Shown: positions 1-12,500, counted from the stretch's first letter. The stretch: 64,000 bases of DNA from Rhynchospora pubera (GCA_028095005.1 CM051460.1:157599461-157663460), one strand, 5' to 3'. Made by a program: numbers and translations. Notes: a model not told the origin generated them from the sequence alone.

Positions 1-61
1 TGGCTGCTAGCTCTAGCGGTGTCGCCAGAGAGTCATCAGTCTCTATGGTTAAATTGGTCAT
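1..61 (-). CDS. N-terminus of unidentified protein, runs off the window
   Basis: Reading leftwards from an ATG at 61, the frame is open to the window edge and begins MTNLTIETDDSLATPLELAA. I do not recognise the family. Upstream on the same strand lie a leader exon and a T-rich intron ending TTTTTTGCAG at 182. The first ATG after that acceptor (157) opens a 22-codon frame that stops at TAA (89-91) and is in the same frame as the ATG at 61. So either this is a short upstream ORF or the reading frame is interrupted. The start choice is inference; the remainder of the gene is needed to settle it. Confidence 0.35.
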   Translation of the reverse strand, partial: MTNLTIETDDSLATPLELAA

Positions 62-497
62 GATCTCGGAGTAATATTGCAAAACAGGTTATGTGCATGG
101 AAGCACTACACAAGTTTTCCTCACGGTGATGATGGGTTTTGACGATTTTGACTTCATGGCGAAGTCTTGGAAATGAACATACTGCAAAAAATATATATAT
201 ACAGAAAAAAGAATTAATGCCAAATTTGGTGTTTTTGAGGGGCAAAAATGAGGTAAGAAAAACCAAGGAGGGAATATATTACTGGGGATTTGGGGAAGTA
301 CAAAAAAATTGGTTTTTCTGGGAAGGGAAAAATAGCCCGAAATAGTAAAAGGAATGTAAGAAGAAGGCATTGAAAACTATAGCAGGTGCTCTGAGACAAA
401 CGAAGCACAGTACGAATAAAACCAAGACTATTACTTTATCCTTCTCCAACAAAGCAAATCCACGAACAGGGAGGATTAATGAGAGAAAGAAACTCAC

Positions 498-740
498 CGA
501 TTTGAGGAGAACAGATACAGCATGCTTGAATAGGCTTAATCGTTTCTTCACTGGGTTGAAGTGAGAAATCGTTCTAGAAGAAAGGAGGAGCGACCATGGA
601 GGAGAGGTTGCAAGCAAGCGCAACTTGATTTTAGAAACCTTTAAAAATGGATCGGCGATCTAATATGAGGGTTAAGAAGGGGGCAACTGGGCAAGGGAAG
701 AGACAGGGAGAGAGAAGGGAAAGAGGGTTTGGTTTTTATC
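498..740 (-). other. Probable 5' leader exon of the gene at the left edge
   Basis: On the minus strand a pyrimidine-rich leader ends in ATCG followed by GTGAGTTTCT (491-497), a strong plant 5' splice site. The matching acceptor is TTTTTTGCAG at about 182, giving an intron of about 315 bp. No ATG in the leader opens a long frame, so it is probably non-coding. The upstream boundary is an estimate from where the CT-rich leader fades; TTTTATTTTAC near 745-755 could be a TATA-like element. Confidence 0.4.
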
Positions 741-915
741 TGCTAGTAAAATAAAAGGAGGAACGGATTTGGGAACATGCTGTGTCTACGGCATTCTACG
801 TGGAATCTGATGTGGCTGGGTTTTACCAGCACTCCGCAGTTGTGCATAAATCATATCATAATAATGTCGCTTGTTCGGTTTTATTAATTTGCTGCGAGTT
901 TTTCATAATATTATT

Positions 916-1100
916 GGCTCCGTTTGGATGGTTTCTTTCCGAAGGAATAAGGAATAAACATTTTTTACTAATAAATTTATTTCTAACCATCCAAATTCTT
1001 CACAAAAATTACACACTTCCCAATAAATTTACTCCTTCCCAATAAATTTCTTCCATTCTTTCTTCTTACTATCTTATTCTCAACGCATCCAAACGGAGCC
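916..1100. mobile_element. Tourist/PIF-Harbinger-like MITE, copy 1
   Basis: The 185-bp element has terminal inverted repeats GGCTCCGTTTGGAT and ATCCAAACGGAGCC, flanked by ATT on both sides. The interior shares the block CTTCACAAAAATTACACACT and TTCCCAATAAATTT with copies at 24329-24517, 16500-16644 and 53241-53581. A 3-bp target duplication and a GG...CC end fit PIF/Harbinger. Confidence 0.8.
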
Positions 1101-1535
1101 ATTAGTTTTATACTTTTATGACTTTTATTTATAGTTGTGCATTCATGTGAATCGATTGTCATTATACTAATATATTTAATTTATAACGTTAATTTATGGC
1201 ACTAAATAATTACTAAATGAAATTTTGCAACATTTAACGCATCCTGAAATTTGTGTACCTTCCAATTTCAGGGATATAAGGTTGCACGAGATGAGAGACA
1301 CAAAACTCAATTGTGCTGACCACTGACTACTTGTACCTTTCAATTTCAAGGATACACAAACTTTGAACTCTTCTTGAAACCTCATCCATCTATTTCCTTC
1401 TTCCGAAGAATTATGAACTATGAAGCACATTGTTAGAGGAGCTGGAGATCAATACCATAAGTTAAATTTACAAAAAAATAATAATAAAAAAAATAAACTA
1501 TCTCTAAAACTGAAAGGGATTTTTAGAGACTTCTA

Positions 1536-1745
1536 GGGTGTGTTTGGTTTGCTCACGAACAGCGGACGAACAAGGGATGAACAACGGCCCACGAATAGGC
1601 CCACGAACAACTTCTAGTTCATAGAAATTGGGGGATTAGAAACTAGTCAAGAAGTTCGCGAACAGTCTAGTTCGTGGGTTGTTTGGTTCTCGCGAACTAG
1701 CCTAGTTCGTAAACTTCTAGTTCACAGATGGTGCCAAACACACCC
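1536..1745. mobile_element. MITE with GGGTGTGTTTGG ends
   Basis: Inverted termini GGGTGTGTTTGG and CCAAACACACCC enclose about 210 bp with repeated CTAGTTCGTG and GTTCGCGAAC motifs. CTA flanks both ends (1533-1535 and 1746-1748), again a 3-bp target duplication of PIF/Harbinger type. The inner sequence is unrelated to the copy-1 family. Confidence 0.7.
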
Positions 1746-2344
1746 CTAGAGATCATTCTTGTTAAAATGGGTTATCGTTGATTCTGTACAAGTCCATCTA
1801 GTTAGGCCTACCGAGCTTCAACTTGATTAGCCAAGAAATATCTAAAAGCAATTACAAATAGGAAAAATTAGATCTATGTCTCTCTAAAATTATAAAATTT
1901 AGAAAAATGTCATTCCAAAGTTAATTCTGTGAAAAATGTCACTCTTAAATCAACTAAATTATAACTTTTTTAAAATTTTTATTGTATAAATCATTCCTCT
2001 TCATACCTAAGTTTTCGTATTAACCAAAATATTCCATTTTTCTTCTTCCCCTTATCTCTCATCTCTGCCTCCTCTTAGTACTATTTAATCATATCACCGA
2101 ATATTAATAAAAAAAACAATTATCTGACGAAAATAAGGTACAAATTCAATGTTTAACAGTAGACAAAAATCTTAATTGTGCTTAATTCTCATAAATTTCT
2201 CCTAAAAAAAGGTGTACATTTTTTCTAAACCGGCCCTAGTTAATACAATTCGAATAAAAGGAAAAATTATAATAATATTAGAATAGTAGAGGTGTATTGT
2301 GATAACAAATTATAATAATATTTTGAATAACGTTATTATTATGA

Positions 2345-2770
2345 GGAATGTTCCGCTACCAACATTTTGATTCCCCCAAATGCCAACATTTTGTTATTAA
2401 ATTATTTTTTTCAAATTTTAAAATTCAAAAGTTTAATCCAAACTGTTGATATCATTTAGTTTAACGAGCAATACGTTTTTATGTAAGTTTTGTAAATTTT
2501 AGAATTTATTTGATACTCAATCAAAGACAAAAATATTAACATATTAGAACAAATCTATCATAGTTAACAAGGTTCGTTTTTTTCTATCTATTGATCGAGT
2601 ATGAAATAAATTTCAAAATTTACAAAACTTATATGAAAAGACATCACTAATTAAACTAAATAAGATTAACAGTTTAGATAAAATGTTTGAATTTTGAAAT
2701 TTAAAAAATAACTTATTAGCAAAATGTTGATATTTGAGGGCAACCAAAATATTGGTAGTGGAACCTTCCT
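2345..2770. mobile_element. Foldback/MULE-type MITE with about 200-bp inverted arms
   Basis: The left arm beginning GGAATGTTCCGCTACCAACA and the right arm ending TATTGGTAGTGGAACCTTCC are inverted copies that match, with gaps, for roughly 200 bp each, leaving a short loop near 2540-2590. No ORF is supported. Long inverted arms suggest a Mutator-type or foldback MITE; a target duplication was not clear. Confidence 0.6.
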
Positions 2771-2859
2771 TTATTATAATATAGTGTTCTATACTCAATA
2801 ATTTTAATCAAAGGTTGAAAAGAAAAAAAAAACAATTGCAAGTCTTTGCCATTTTATTT

Positions 2860-3115
2860 ATACTAGCAAAAGACTCTCTCATATGTCGACAAATAAATAA
2901 ACAACACAATATTAAGTAATAAAGATATGTTGTTCAATCTATCAGCGATACATGTAGATGTATTGCTCAATTTGTTTCCTTATTAGACGAAAAACCAAAA
3001 CAAATTGTTATTTCATCTAACGATTGATATCTATAGATCAAATTGATCAAACAATGTAAATAGGTAGATACATGCTAGATCTAGTGTATAATCCCTCTTG
3101 GATCCGTGCATTTAT
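2860..3115. repeat. Dispersed repeat, copy A (pairs with 15940-16180)
   Basis: Shared landmarks in order are ACTAGCAAAAGA, AATAAAGATATGTTGTT, CAATCTA, ATTAGAC, AAACCAAAA, AACGATTGATATC and a distal TTTATAAG. The second copy at about 15940-16180 has the same order and orientation. No coding capacity or termini were recognised; probably a decayed mobile element. Confidence 0.5.
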
Positions 3116-3710
3116 AAGTAGTGTTGTCCCTAAAAGAGGTACCTTAAGCAAAGTTTAGCGGAAGTAATTAAAGTTCTAGGCCGGTTTGGTATGAACTACC
3201 ATAACACAATTCAATTGGTATCCCAATACAAGCAATTCAAATATAGCAAGAAAGTAAAGAGAGAAAGAGAGGGAGAAATAGAACACGCGATATGATTACG
3301 AACCCGCAAGAAAAGGCTAACCTTAGTCGTACGTCTCCGAGAGTTTCGCTACCACGAAAGGGCGCGCTCCGTTGAATTCAAATAAGAACGGGACTACAAC
3401 TTCGAACCGAATCACCTCGTCGCAAGGACACTCGAGACGGATCGACCTAACTCGAATGGCACAACGGTTTCAAATAAGAAGAGCTCTCAACATATTCTAA
3501 CCTACACCTAACAACAATGTCGGGGTGGTGGTGTTTGAGGCTACTAAGTCACTCAAAATGGTCTAGCTATGAAAAGCTCAAGTGGGAGAGTATCCATGTG
3601 CTCAAAGGCTCAATTTTGGTCTAATTTTGCAAAGCAAAGCTCTCTTAAGAGAGAGAACAAGGGATCGATTTATATAAAGCTCGTCAAAAGCTGCAAGACA
3701 ACTTGTTGTC

Positions 3711-5177
3711 CCTAAAAGAGGCGGCTTAACTAAGGTTTAGCGGAAGCGATTGAGGTTTTGGACCGGTTTGGTTTGAACTACCCTAACACAATTCAATTGG
3801 TACCCAATACAAGCAAGCACACAAGCAATTCAAGTATAGCAAGATAATAAGGAGAGAAAGAGAGAAAGAAATTGAACACGCGATGTGATTACGGAGTTCC
3901 GACCCGCTAGGAAGTGCTAGCCTTAGTCGTACGTCTCCGGGAGTTCCGCTACCACGAAAGGGCGCGCTCCGTTCAATTCCAACAAGAACGGGACTACAAC
4001 TTCGAACTGAATCACCTCGTCACAAGGACACTCGAGGCGGATCGGCCTAACTCGAATGGCACAACGGCCTCAAAGGAGAAGAGCTCTCAACCTATTCCAA
4101 CCTACACCTAGCGACAATGTCGGGGCGGTGGTGTTTGAGGCTACTAAATCTCTCAAGATGGTCTAGCTATGAAAAGCTCAAGTGGGAGAGTATCCCTATG
4201 CTCAAAGGCTCAATTCTGGTCTAATTTTGCAAAGTGAAGCAGCAACTAGAGAGAGAACAAGGGGTGGATATATATAGGGCTCGAAATGAGCAGTTCCCCA
4301 GCAAAAACAGGCCACAGCGTTGTACAACGCTGAATAGCGTTATACAACGCTGGAATATGACTGTTGTAAATTCTAACGGCTCTTTAATATAGCCGTTGGT
4401 CTGTCAGAGCGTTGTGCAACGCTATTTGCCGTCGCACAACGAAGGAGTGTTAAACCAAAGGAAAGCTCCGACAGATCCGTTGGAAATTGTCAGAGCGTTG
4501 CTTGCCACTGAATGGCGTTACACAACGCTAAAGGGAGACAAAAGGAACAACTCTGACAGATTCAACAGAGCGTTGTACAACTCTATATGCCGTCACACAA
4601 CGCTAACGTTACCCAACGCTGAAAGACGTTGGCTAACGTCTCCAGAGACTTTGCATGTAAAAACGACTGTTTACATGGGACAGCTAACTTGGAATTTATG
4701 TGGCGTTGTACAACGCTATATGGCGTTGCACGATGGTACTCAGGAAATTTTCCAAGTTTTTTAACTGCAGCGTTGTACAACTCTACTGAGCGTTGTACAA
4801 CGTTGTGACTCAGCGTTGCCTAACTCTATATAGCGTTGTGCAACGTTGATTCACAAAAGTATGAATTTAGCTGTTCTAGCGTTGTGTAACTCTATCTAGC
4901 GTTGTACGACGCTAGGTCACAGAAAACAGGATTTTGCTGGTTTATTGAGCTTTTCGCTATCTAGACCATTTTAAGGATAAACAAGGACTAAAGTATACCT
5001 TCTATCCTAGTCTAAACTAGCCTACAAGCTCTCTAATGACTTGATCTTGATCTTTCTTAAAGCTTTTATCCAAGTCCTCATAAATTGTATCTTCTTCCTA
5101 TAAAACTCAAAGAAGATTGTTAAATGCCAAACGATATTGTTTTGCAATCGACAAACCTAGAGACGTTTAGTACAACA
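3711..5177 (+). mobile_element. Solo LTR, palindrome-rich family, copy 2, nested in copy 1
   Basis: It begins TGTTGTCCCTAAAAGAGGCG and ends TTTAGTACAACA, flanked by CAACT at 3706-3710 and 5178-5182. Its length is 1467 bp. U3 (3711 to about 4265) is closely similar to 3122-3700. A TATA box, GGATATATATAGGGCTC, lies near 4266. Downstream, 4315-4925 holds about 18 degenerate copies of the palindrome AGCGTTGTACAACGCT. A 122-codon open frame at 4396-4764 is an accident of the repeat. Inserted into copy 1, so younger than it. Confidence 0.88.
4315..4925. repeat. Array of degenerate AGCGTTGTACAACGCT palindromes
   Basis: About 18 recognisable motif copies by eye, variably spaced (about 18-60 bp). Examples are GCGTTGTACAACGCT (4318), GCGTTATACAACGCT, GCGTTGTGCAACGCT and GCGTTACACAACGCT. 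Each is a near-perfect inverted repeat. The array sits downstream of the LTR TATA box, so it would be in the transcribed leader. Equivalent arrays occur at 5195-5860 and, inverted, at 28735-29320. Confidence 0.85.
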
Positions 5178-5194
5178 CAACTCAACTTGTTGTT

Positions 5195-5860
5195 GTGCGT
5201 TATACAACACAATATTACGTTACACAACGCATAGATAGCTGTTATAATAAAACGAAGAAAACAAACTATCCATTGCTAGTGTGTTACACGATCCAATATT
5301 GCGTTGTACGACGCACTGGACGACCGTTATAAAAAAACAAAACGGATGAACTATCCGTTTGAGTTGTCATGTGCGTTATACAACCCAAACCACCCGTTGT
5401 GCAACGCAACATTAAATGACATTAAATGATCAAAATTTTGCTTCAAAAACGAGTGAAAAAGGCTAGAGAGAAACCAAAGGAAAGTTGTACAATGTTTCAG
5501 TGTGTTATACAACGTTCTGGCTTGACTTGAGAAAATTGCGTTGCACGACGGGTAAATTGCGTTGTATGACGCAGCTAGTGCGTGACACAACCTTCTGTTG
5601 CGCTGTGTGACGCACTATTTCTGTTAATTTAAGAAACGAAGAAATTCTGCACAATACTGGTGCGTTGTATAACCTAATATTGCGTTACACAACTCACTGG
5701 TGCATTGTATAACCCGATATTGCATTACACAACGCACTGGTCTTGAGACTGAGAAAATTCTGCACAAAACGGGTGCGTTGTATAACCCAATATTGCATTA
5801 CACAACTCATTGGTGCGCTGTATAACCCAATATTGCTTTACACAACGCACTGGTCCTGAG
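5195..5860. repeat. Diverged palindrome array of LTR copy 1
   Basis: Same position in the LTR as the 4315-4925 array, but the motif has drifted to GCGTTATACAACGCA, GTGCGTTGTATAACC and TTACACAACGCACTGG. The right half (5655-5860) is regular, alternating a GTATAACC half and a TTACACAAC half about every 40 bp. Confidence 0.8.
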
Positions 5861-5957
5861 ACTGAAAAAATTGCTGAGTTCTTGAGCTTTTCTACTATCT
5901 AGACCATTTCAAGGATAAAAGGACTAAAGTAAACCTTCTATTTAAGTCTAAGGTAGC

Positions 5958-8900
5958 TGATATATCTTATTTATATATATATTTTGACCATACTTGGCAC
6001 CAAAATACTGAAGGATTTCATGATGCGAATCGGATAATTTTAAAAATTTTATTAACCGATAACATCTAAGATCGTTCTTATTATCGCTAACTTTCCTATA
6101 TTATATTTGCATCACAATCACATATATTCCTATAAGAAGGATTGTTGAGCCATACCTATGGTCTCTAACGAAGCTTTGTTCCTCTTGGTTCACCTTGAAT
6201 CCGAAACAAGAATGACAGTTGAATCCGTGCTAGCGAACTCCCGTCAACAGCTAGCTCCGCCACCCGTGTCTTGATCGATTGCTTAATCGATAGAATATTT
6301 TAACAAATATATTGAGGAAGAGAAAGCCAAAACTTCAACACATGAAGTCTTACTTGTGTTCTAATTTTCTGATCTGTTTTACCTTTAAAACATCAGAATA
6401 AACCTTTCAAATTCGTATAGCATTCAAAGCCACTAATCAGAAATTAAAACAGCACTTTAATTTCTGACGTTGCAGCACTAAAATATTGATAACTCTCTGT
6501 AGGAAACTCCAAACGACATGAAACTTGAACCATTGGATTCTACACTTCCAGGGATATAATTTTCATATATCATTTGTCCAATTTGGTTATCATTTTCTAT
6601 ACTAATTGTCAGTTTAAAGTTGGCTCAAATTCTGACCCGAATTTAAAGACTTCTTTCTCTCTTCATTTGTTAAATAATTGGGCTTGGGCTTTAAATAAAT
6701 TTATGCACTCTATAATAATATTCATATATTATTATAATATGTGAAACACATATTATACTCGTAATATTCACATATCATGAAATTTATTTCGTGCTAGTTA
6801 ATCACGTCATGTGATATAATTTTCTGTTTGTACACTTTGTTTCATACAACATGAAATCTTGTACATAGAAAATATATTTCTTGTTTCCCATTCAGTTGGT
6901 GTGACCTATATTGAGGATCCATATTATGTTGGCAATAGAATAAAACATTTTATTCCATAAACTGTAAGCGGTACTCTAGCATACATTACAGCTACCCAAA
7001 TAATATAGATGTTTAGCAAATCCTTTTACGAAACACGATCCTTCTAGTAATGTTATTAACATTACTTGTGTCTATTCCTTGCCATATGATATTATGATTA
7101 TTATACAAAGTAGGGCTGTGTCATCTTTGTATTATAATCTTTTCTTGATCTCAAATAAGTAGGATTATATAATTATAACTGCACTTCAGTTATATTGGAT
7201 CCATTTATAATCTTACTTTACCAAGGGGCCCTTTATAATATCATTCCTCAATTCATGAGTGGCAATTAGCTATTGACATATATATTTCCCTCCTACACAA
7301 GTTATATACAAAGAACTATTACTTTTATCACCACAAGCTTCAAATGGCTTTAAGTAATAATCACGTTGCATATTTCTTATGCGAAAATATATCATATCAA
7401 TCTTAGAATTAATGACACGATAAAAATATTAATGACACAAACACAATCCATATAATATTTTTATCAATTAGGTCTGTTCAATATATGAAACTTTTCATAT
7501 ACTCGTGTTATTAAATGATAATCATTTATCAACGTTTACAGAACTACAACGTACTTTTAATCAACACGACAGTCTTGTATGGCATATTAGTGTTCCTGCT
7601 AATATCCAAGACCTGTGAACATTTTAGAGATATATATTCATTTTATTTAGAGTTCTGCAGTTCAAGACCAAGAGCATCTTCTTGAACACTTCTAAATACG
7701 AATATAAACTCATGGAACAAAATGTAATAACATCCAATTCATAAATATAACATATAAAAGTAATCACCATAAGATAACTTTTAGAACACAATTCCAACAA
7801 ATACTATCCAAACCAATGATATTCACTGCACTTTTGCATTATATTTTGCAAGATTGGACACTGCCGTGGAATTTGACTTGTTTTTGTAGGAACTTGGTGG
7901 ATTGGACACAATAATTGCATAAAAGGGTAGATTTTGAAGAAGAAAATGACTGAAAGGAGTCCATAGCATTGTAGAGCTCATCCTAAACTTTCCAACGATC
8001 TTTGAATCACCTCAATCGGAGTCCAGATGAAGAAATTATGGTCAAATTACTATCAATGTTCGATTCTGGAATTTTGGTCCGAAATTGGTCCGAAATTTCC
8101 AGATTTCAGTCCGAAATTTCTTTTATGGAAAATGATTTTTGGTAATTTTCAAAAAAGGAAGGATCCCCTCTTGCCCTAGCCGCCTCCTGGTCTTTCCCTA
8201 GGTGTTTTTAAGTACGAATTTCGACCAGAGACGCATCCCACCTTCCATACAATAATTTCCACCACCATTCTCACGCCGAAAGACGTAGGATTCCACTCTC
8301 GCGGCGGAGCACGTCCATGGCAACAACTTTGGAGCGATTCTGGATGCGACAACGGTAGAACCGATCCAACCACGACTTCGGACGATCGATATCTTGAGTT
8401 AGAAGCGATATTTGGTTTATTCGTTCCTTTTCTCTTGATATTTTGATTTGACGGAGTTTGTATCTTATTTTTCTTGCATGTTCGGCTAGTTAATGATGTC
8501 TTAGGAGTAGTTAGTAGATTAGTTTAGTATTTTGTTATGACTTGATTACTTATGCTATGATCATGTGATATGTTTTCTTGAGTATTATATCTAGCTTGAT
8601 TAATTTGATTGCTTGTTTGATTGTTTACCTATTGATGAACTGCAGCACCATCAGGGCATTAAACTAGAACAAATAATTGATTAGTTAAGTATATGAGGTA
8701 AGCCAATCGCTCGAAAGAGGAGGTTAGTTCACGACCGAAAAGTTTGAGCTTTTAATGATCCGACAGGACTTTAAATACCTTTAGAAATCCAACTAAATAT
8801 ACTTAAATAGCTAAATCAGAACGAAAGTATAGGTTTAGTTGTTTATGTGGTAAAAACCAAATTCCATACCAAGTTAGAACCAAAATTGCGATAGCTAAGG

Positions 8901-9346
8901 TTAGGATTTAGGTCTGGTTGTTTAGTAGCCTTCACATAACTTTGTGTAAAAATATCAAGTCAAAACAAGGCGTCTAAAGCAAGTTTAGGAACGAAACAAC
9001 ATGGATTTCGGTCCGAAATATGCCTCTGTCTCAGTGAAAATTGTAGACAAAGGTGCTTTGGAGCTAAACTAATTGAACACAAATTTTTAGGACATTATTT
9101 GTATTTATTTTTAGTCCAGAAAATACCAAAAATCACCAAAAATATTTATAATACTTGCACTTTAGATAATTGTCTTTTCCATAAAACCCCAAAAAAATTA
9201 ATTGTCTAGTTTTCGTGAAGAAGTAAAGTCTGGTAATCATTTGTACCGTCCCTTGGGTTCGACCCTAAAGCTTAACTAAAACGACTAGTGAGGTTAACTC
9301 TAGGTTATAAATTTATTTGATACCTAGGTTTAATAACCCTTCATCA
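5958..9346 (-). mobile_element. Solo LTR of Ty3 Tat/Ogre-like type, split by an inner LTR
   Basis: Read on the minus strand it starts TGATGAAGGGTTATTAAAC at 9346 and ends AAGATATATCA at 5958. GTAGC flanks both sides (5953-5957 and 9347-9351). Near its start is GGGTCGAACCCAAGGGACGG, a landmark seen in LTRs of Tat/Ogre-like Ty3 elements. Without the insert at 6143-7799 the LTR is about 1.73 kb. The superfamily call rests on that landmark only. Confidence 0.75.
6143..7799 (-). mobile_element. Solo LTR, Copia-like, innermost of the nest
   Basis: On the minus strand it reads TGTTGGAATTGTGTTCTAAA to GGTATGGCTCAACA, about 1.66 kb. The ends TGTTGGAATTG and CTCAACA resemble many plant Ty1/Copia LTRs. 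Its 5-bp flanks (AGGAT and AATAC) do not match, so it may be the product of recombination between two elements. No coding region. Confidence 0.65.
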
Positions 9347-9512
9347 GTAGCCTACAAACTCTCTAAAAACTTGATTTTGATCTTGCTCACAATTTTTATC
9401 CAAGTCTTCAAATTTTGCATTTTCTTCCTATAAAACTCAAAGAAGATTGTTAAATGTCAAATGATATTGTTTTGTAATTGACAAACTTAGAAACGTTTAG
9501 TACAACAAGTAG

Positions 9513-12500
9513 CAAGTTAAAATTTTATTTTCATAAAATTGCGGCGTTGCCGATTTTAACCTACATTGAAACCTCTTTGCAAAATTTCACGCTGTCATAT
9601 GTGGAATTGTGAATAATTTTGCAAATTTCATTATGATTAGTTTGCATTCTGTCTTGTTTATGTTGTAAAACGTTCACGTGGTCGAAAGAAACACTATTGA
9701 ATAACCGAAAGAGCTACAGCCTACAGCATCGTTTGTGCAACTTCGAAGCTAAAAGTAAGCAATTTCGACAGAAAAAGGTTTTCACATGAGAAACAGTGTT
9801 TATATAAATTTATATAATTAGTGTTTGTTGATAGTTTTAAAAATTGATTTGTTACCAATTTTCATTAGCCTTTTTTTTTCAAATTGACCTGTAAAATTTA
9901 ACAGAAAAAGAGGGACGTAAGAAAAAAAAACTAACATTATGATTGTCGTCCATTAAAATAAAATTAATCAAATATTTTACGATAATATTTTCTAAGAAAA
10001 CTTTATAATTTGAAGCATATATTTTTATAGTGAGTAAGTTTAATCCGTCAAAAAAAATAATAAAACTTCTTTGTTTGGACGCACAAGCTAAAAACAAAGA
10101 AAAAGAAAAAAACTATTTTCAACGTGACCGGTTGTAGCCCGTTGCTCAAATGCGTAGACAGAGTCGGTACAATAAACCAAAAAAAACAAAAATGTACCTT
10201 CCCAACCCTTCTTTTAAGTTTTGCAACAAAGACATCGTATTTCTACGACTTTCTACCTAGCGATGTCATTTCTGCAGATTTTGAACCAGATATCAAATTA
10301 AAAAGGGTGATGGGCCCTAGCCTCTACCAAGCCATCTAAAAAAAAGGGTGATGGGCCCGGTGCAGTGAGGAAAATGATGTAAACAGTAGTAGATTAAGTA
10401 GTTAGGGGCACAATTTTCCAACTTCTTAATTATTATTTTTTAATAAAATTTACAGTTTTCCAAGTTCAATTTAAGTGGCGATCCTTTTCCGATTCTCGAA
10501 ATCTCAAATCTTTCTAATGTCGCATATCGAAGAACCTATTATTGTGATTTCCCTGAAATGCCACTGAAAGTTCGAGAAAAGCGGGACACTTTCCCAGGTA
10601 GGCGGTCATAAGACGGAGGTTAATATCGTCCTTAAAAATTGGTCCAACCGAGAAGCCACATCGACATCGGACTAGTGGAAGATAATTAGATAAACACCTT
10701 CGGTCAACATCAGACTATCCGAGGGCTTAATCTTGTGGTCAAATTTGAAGTGAAACCCTATGTCTTTTCTAATTCACATAATACTCGAGAGTTCTAACAA
10801 AACAACTTGGTCATGAATTGCAAATTTGCAAGCGGGACAGAGAGTGTTGTTGTGCTGGTTAAATTTTGAAACAGAGGGTTATTGATGACAACAGGATTTC
10901 ATAAATTAAAAAGTAAGTTTATGATTTTAGAATTCAACACTTGAAATATTGTTTATACATATGAAAAATGATGGAATTTGATGTGAGTTTATTGTTCATT
11001 AAATGAGTTGATGCAATGGTATAACTATTTAACGATCTTTAATAAAAAATAAAAAAAATAGTGTGATGCATAAATTGCATAAAGCTTTAGGATTGATCAA
11101 TTTATAAAGTTATCAATGTCTATAAAATTTTTCTTCTTTATATATATATTTTTTTATTTGAAAAGACTTTGTCAGGGGTGTAAAAATGTCATTTGAAAAG
11201 ACTTCTTTATATTTTATAAAGTTATCAATCCTGACTCTAATTTTAATAATGTTTTATTTATTTTTTTAATGCATGCGCCGTTTCATACTGTATAATATTA
11301 TGTAATTTATAAATAAATAATGTAAGAATTTACCTTGAAAATATATGGCAAGGCAAATTAGCTCTATAAGTGTGGTAAAAGATAATTATTTAAAGGGTTT
11401 GAAATTTGTGGATGCATCAACTTACCAATTCGCTTGGTGAATTTGAAACTTGTGTCCATTTTATTTTTTCAAATTTTATACGATAATTTTATTAAACGAT
11501 TGAAAAAAAATCTAATGAAAAAAATATACTGGCTTTTTAACCTGTTAATTACAATAAAAATATCTGTAAATTGCAATAAAGTCTGCAAAAATAATGGAGC
11601 GATAAAGCGTACCAATAGTATGAACTCAATTTTTTTTATTACTCGTTTTGAAGAAATTGGACGTTAATGATGAATTACTTTTTCGAATCTGTACGGATAA
11701 AGCAACATGTTTACAGAAAAATATTTTATTAGTTTGTTACCTGCGCTGTCATTCTCAATTTTACACCATCATCCCCTTCGTTAAGTGCATTTTAGATTAT
11801 GTACATTTTATAGTCGGACTCCAATTCCTTCAACTCCTCTTAAAATCTTCCAAAGCTATAACTTTATAGTTCTATTTCCATCAATCTACTGAGGGGAAAA
11901 AAAAAGTAAAACCATGAGAAATTGCCTCCCCACAAATAGAAGCAGAAAAATAGAAACTTCCGTTTAGGTTTGAGAGGGGATTAAACAATACATGAAAAGA
12001 GAAAATTAACCTCGATAAAACTATATATGTTTTATTTTAAAGAAACAGTGGGGTAAAATCTCCTGCCTTTTGTTCGGAACTTGGAAGTCATGTCCCTAAA
12101 CGGTTTATACCGTTACAGACGCGAGGATACCTAAATAATTTTTAAAATCGACAATACTTGTAGAATTTTGGGACTTTATTGTAACATTGCCAGTTAGAGA
12201 CGGGAAAGTATATATTCCTTATCTCGTGTGATGTTTGCTAGTTTGTCTGAGGATGAAGAGATCCAAACAGTAGTACCATTTTTATTTTATTTTATTTTTT
12301 TGCCGTTTTGAACATAAGAAAACTTTAATTATGTAACTTGAGTAAAAGCTCCATATTGTCACCCAAGGACTGAAAATGTGGTCCAACAAAAAACTGCCAC
12401 GTTGTGAACAACCATGAATATTGAATCCTGAGTCCTGACCAAAGCAGCGAGACCATTTTTTATTCCCTTCTTTATTTTGATTAGTTTCTATTCGGCCTAT

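Larger units (their letters stand above)
3122..9507 (+). mobile_element. Solo LTR, palindrome-rich family, copy 1, split by two insertions
   Basis: It begins TGTTGTCCCTAAAAG and ends TTTAGTACAACA, flanked by a perfect 5-bp target duplication AGTAG (3117-3121 and 9508-9512). After removing inserts at 3711-5177 and 5958-9346, the LTR is about 1.52 kb (3122-3710, 5183-5957, 9352-9507). U3 runs to a TATA-like ATTTATATAAAG near 3669. The downstream leader is filled with degenerate copies such as GTGCGTTGTATAACC and GTTACACAACGCACTGG in a period of roughly 40 bp. No internal coding region is present, so it is a solo LTR; superfamily unassigned. Confidence 0.85.

Noticed and set aside
4396..4764. 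122-codon open frame in the LTR, repeated in altered form at 28683-29111
   Set aside because: Both frames are produced by the GTTGTACAACG repeats in the LTR leader, on the sense strand of the LTR in each case, with no conserved protein beyond the repeat pattern.
4315..4925. Regularly spaced palindromic repeats resembling a CRISPR array
   Set aside because: Repeats are degenerate, spacing is irregular, the array is part of an LTR with target duplications, and the genome is a plant's.
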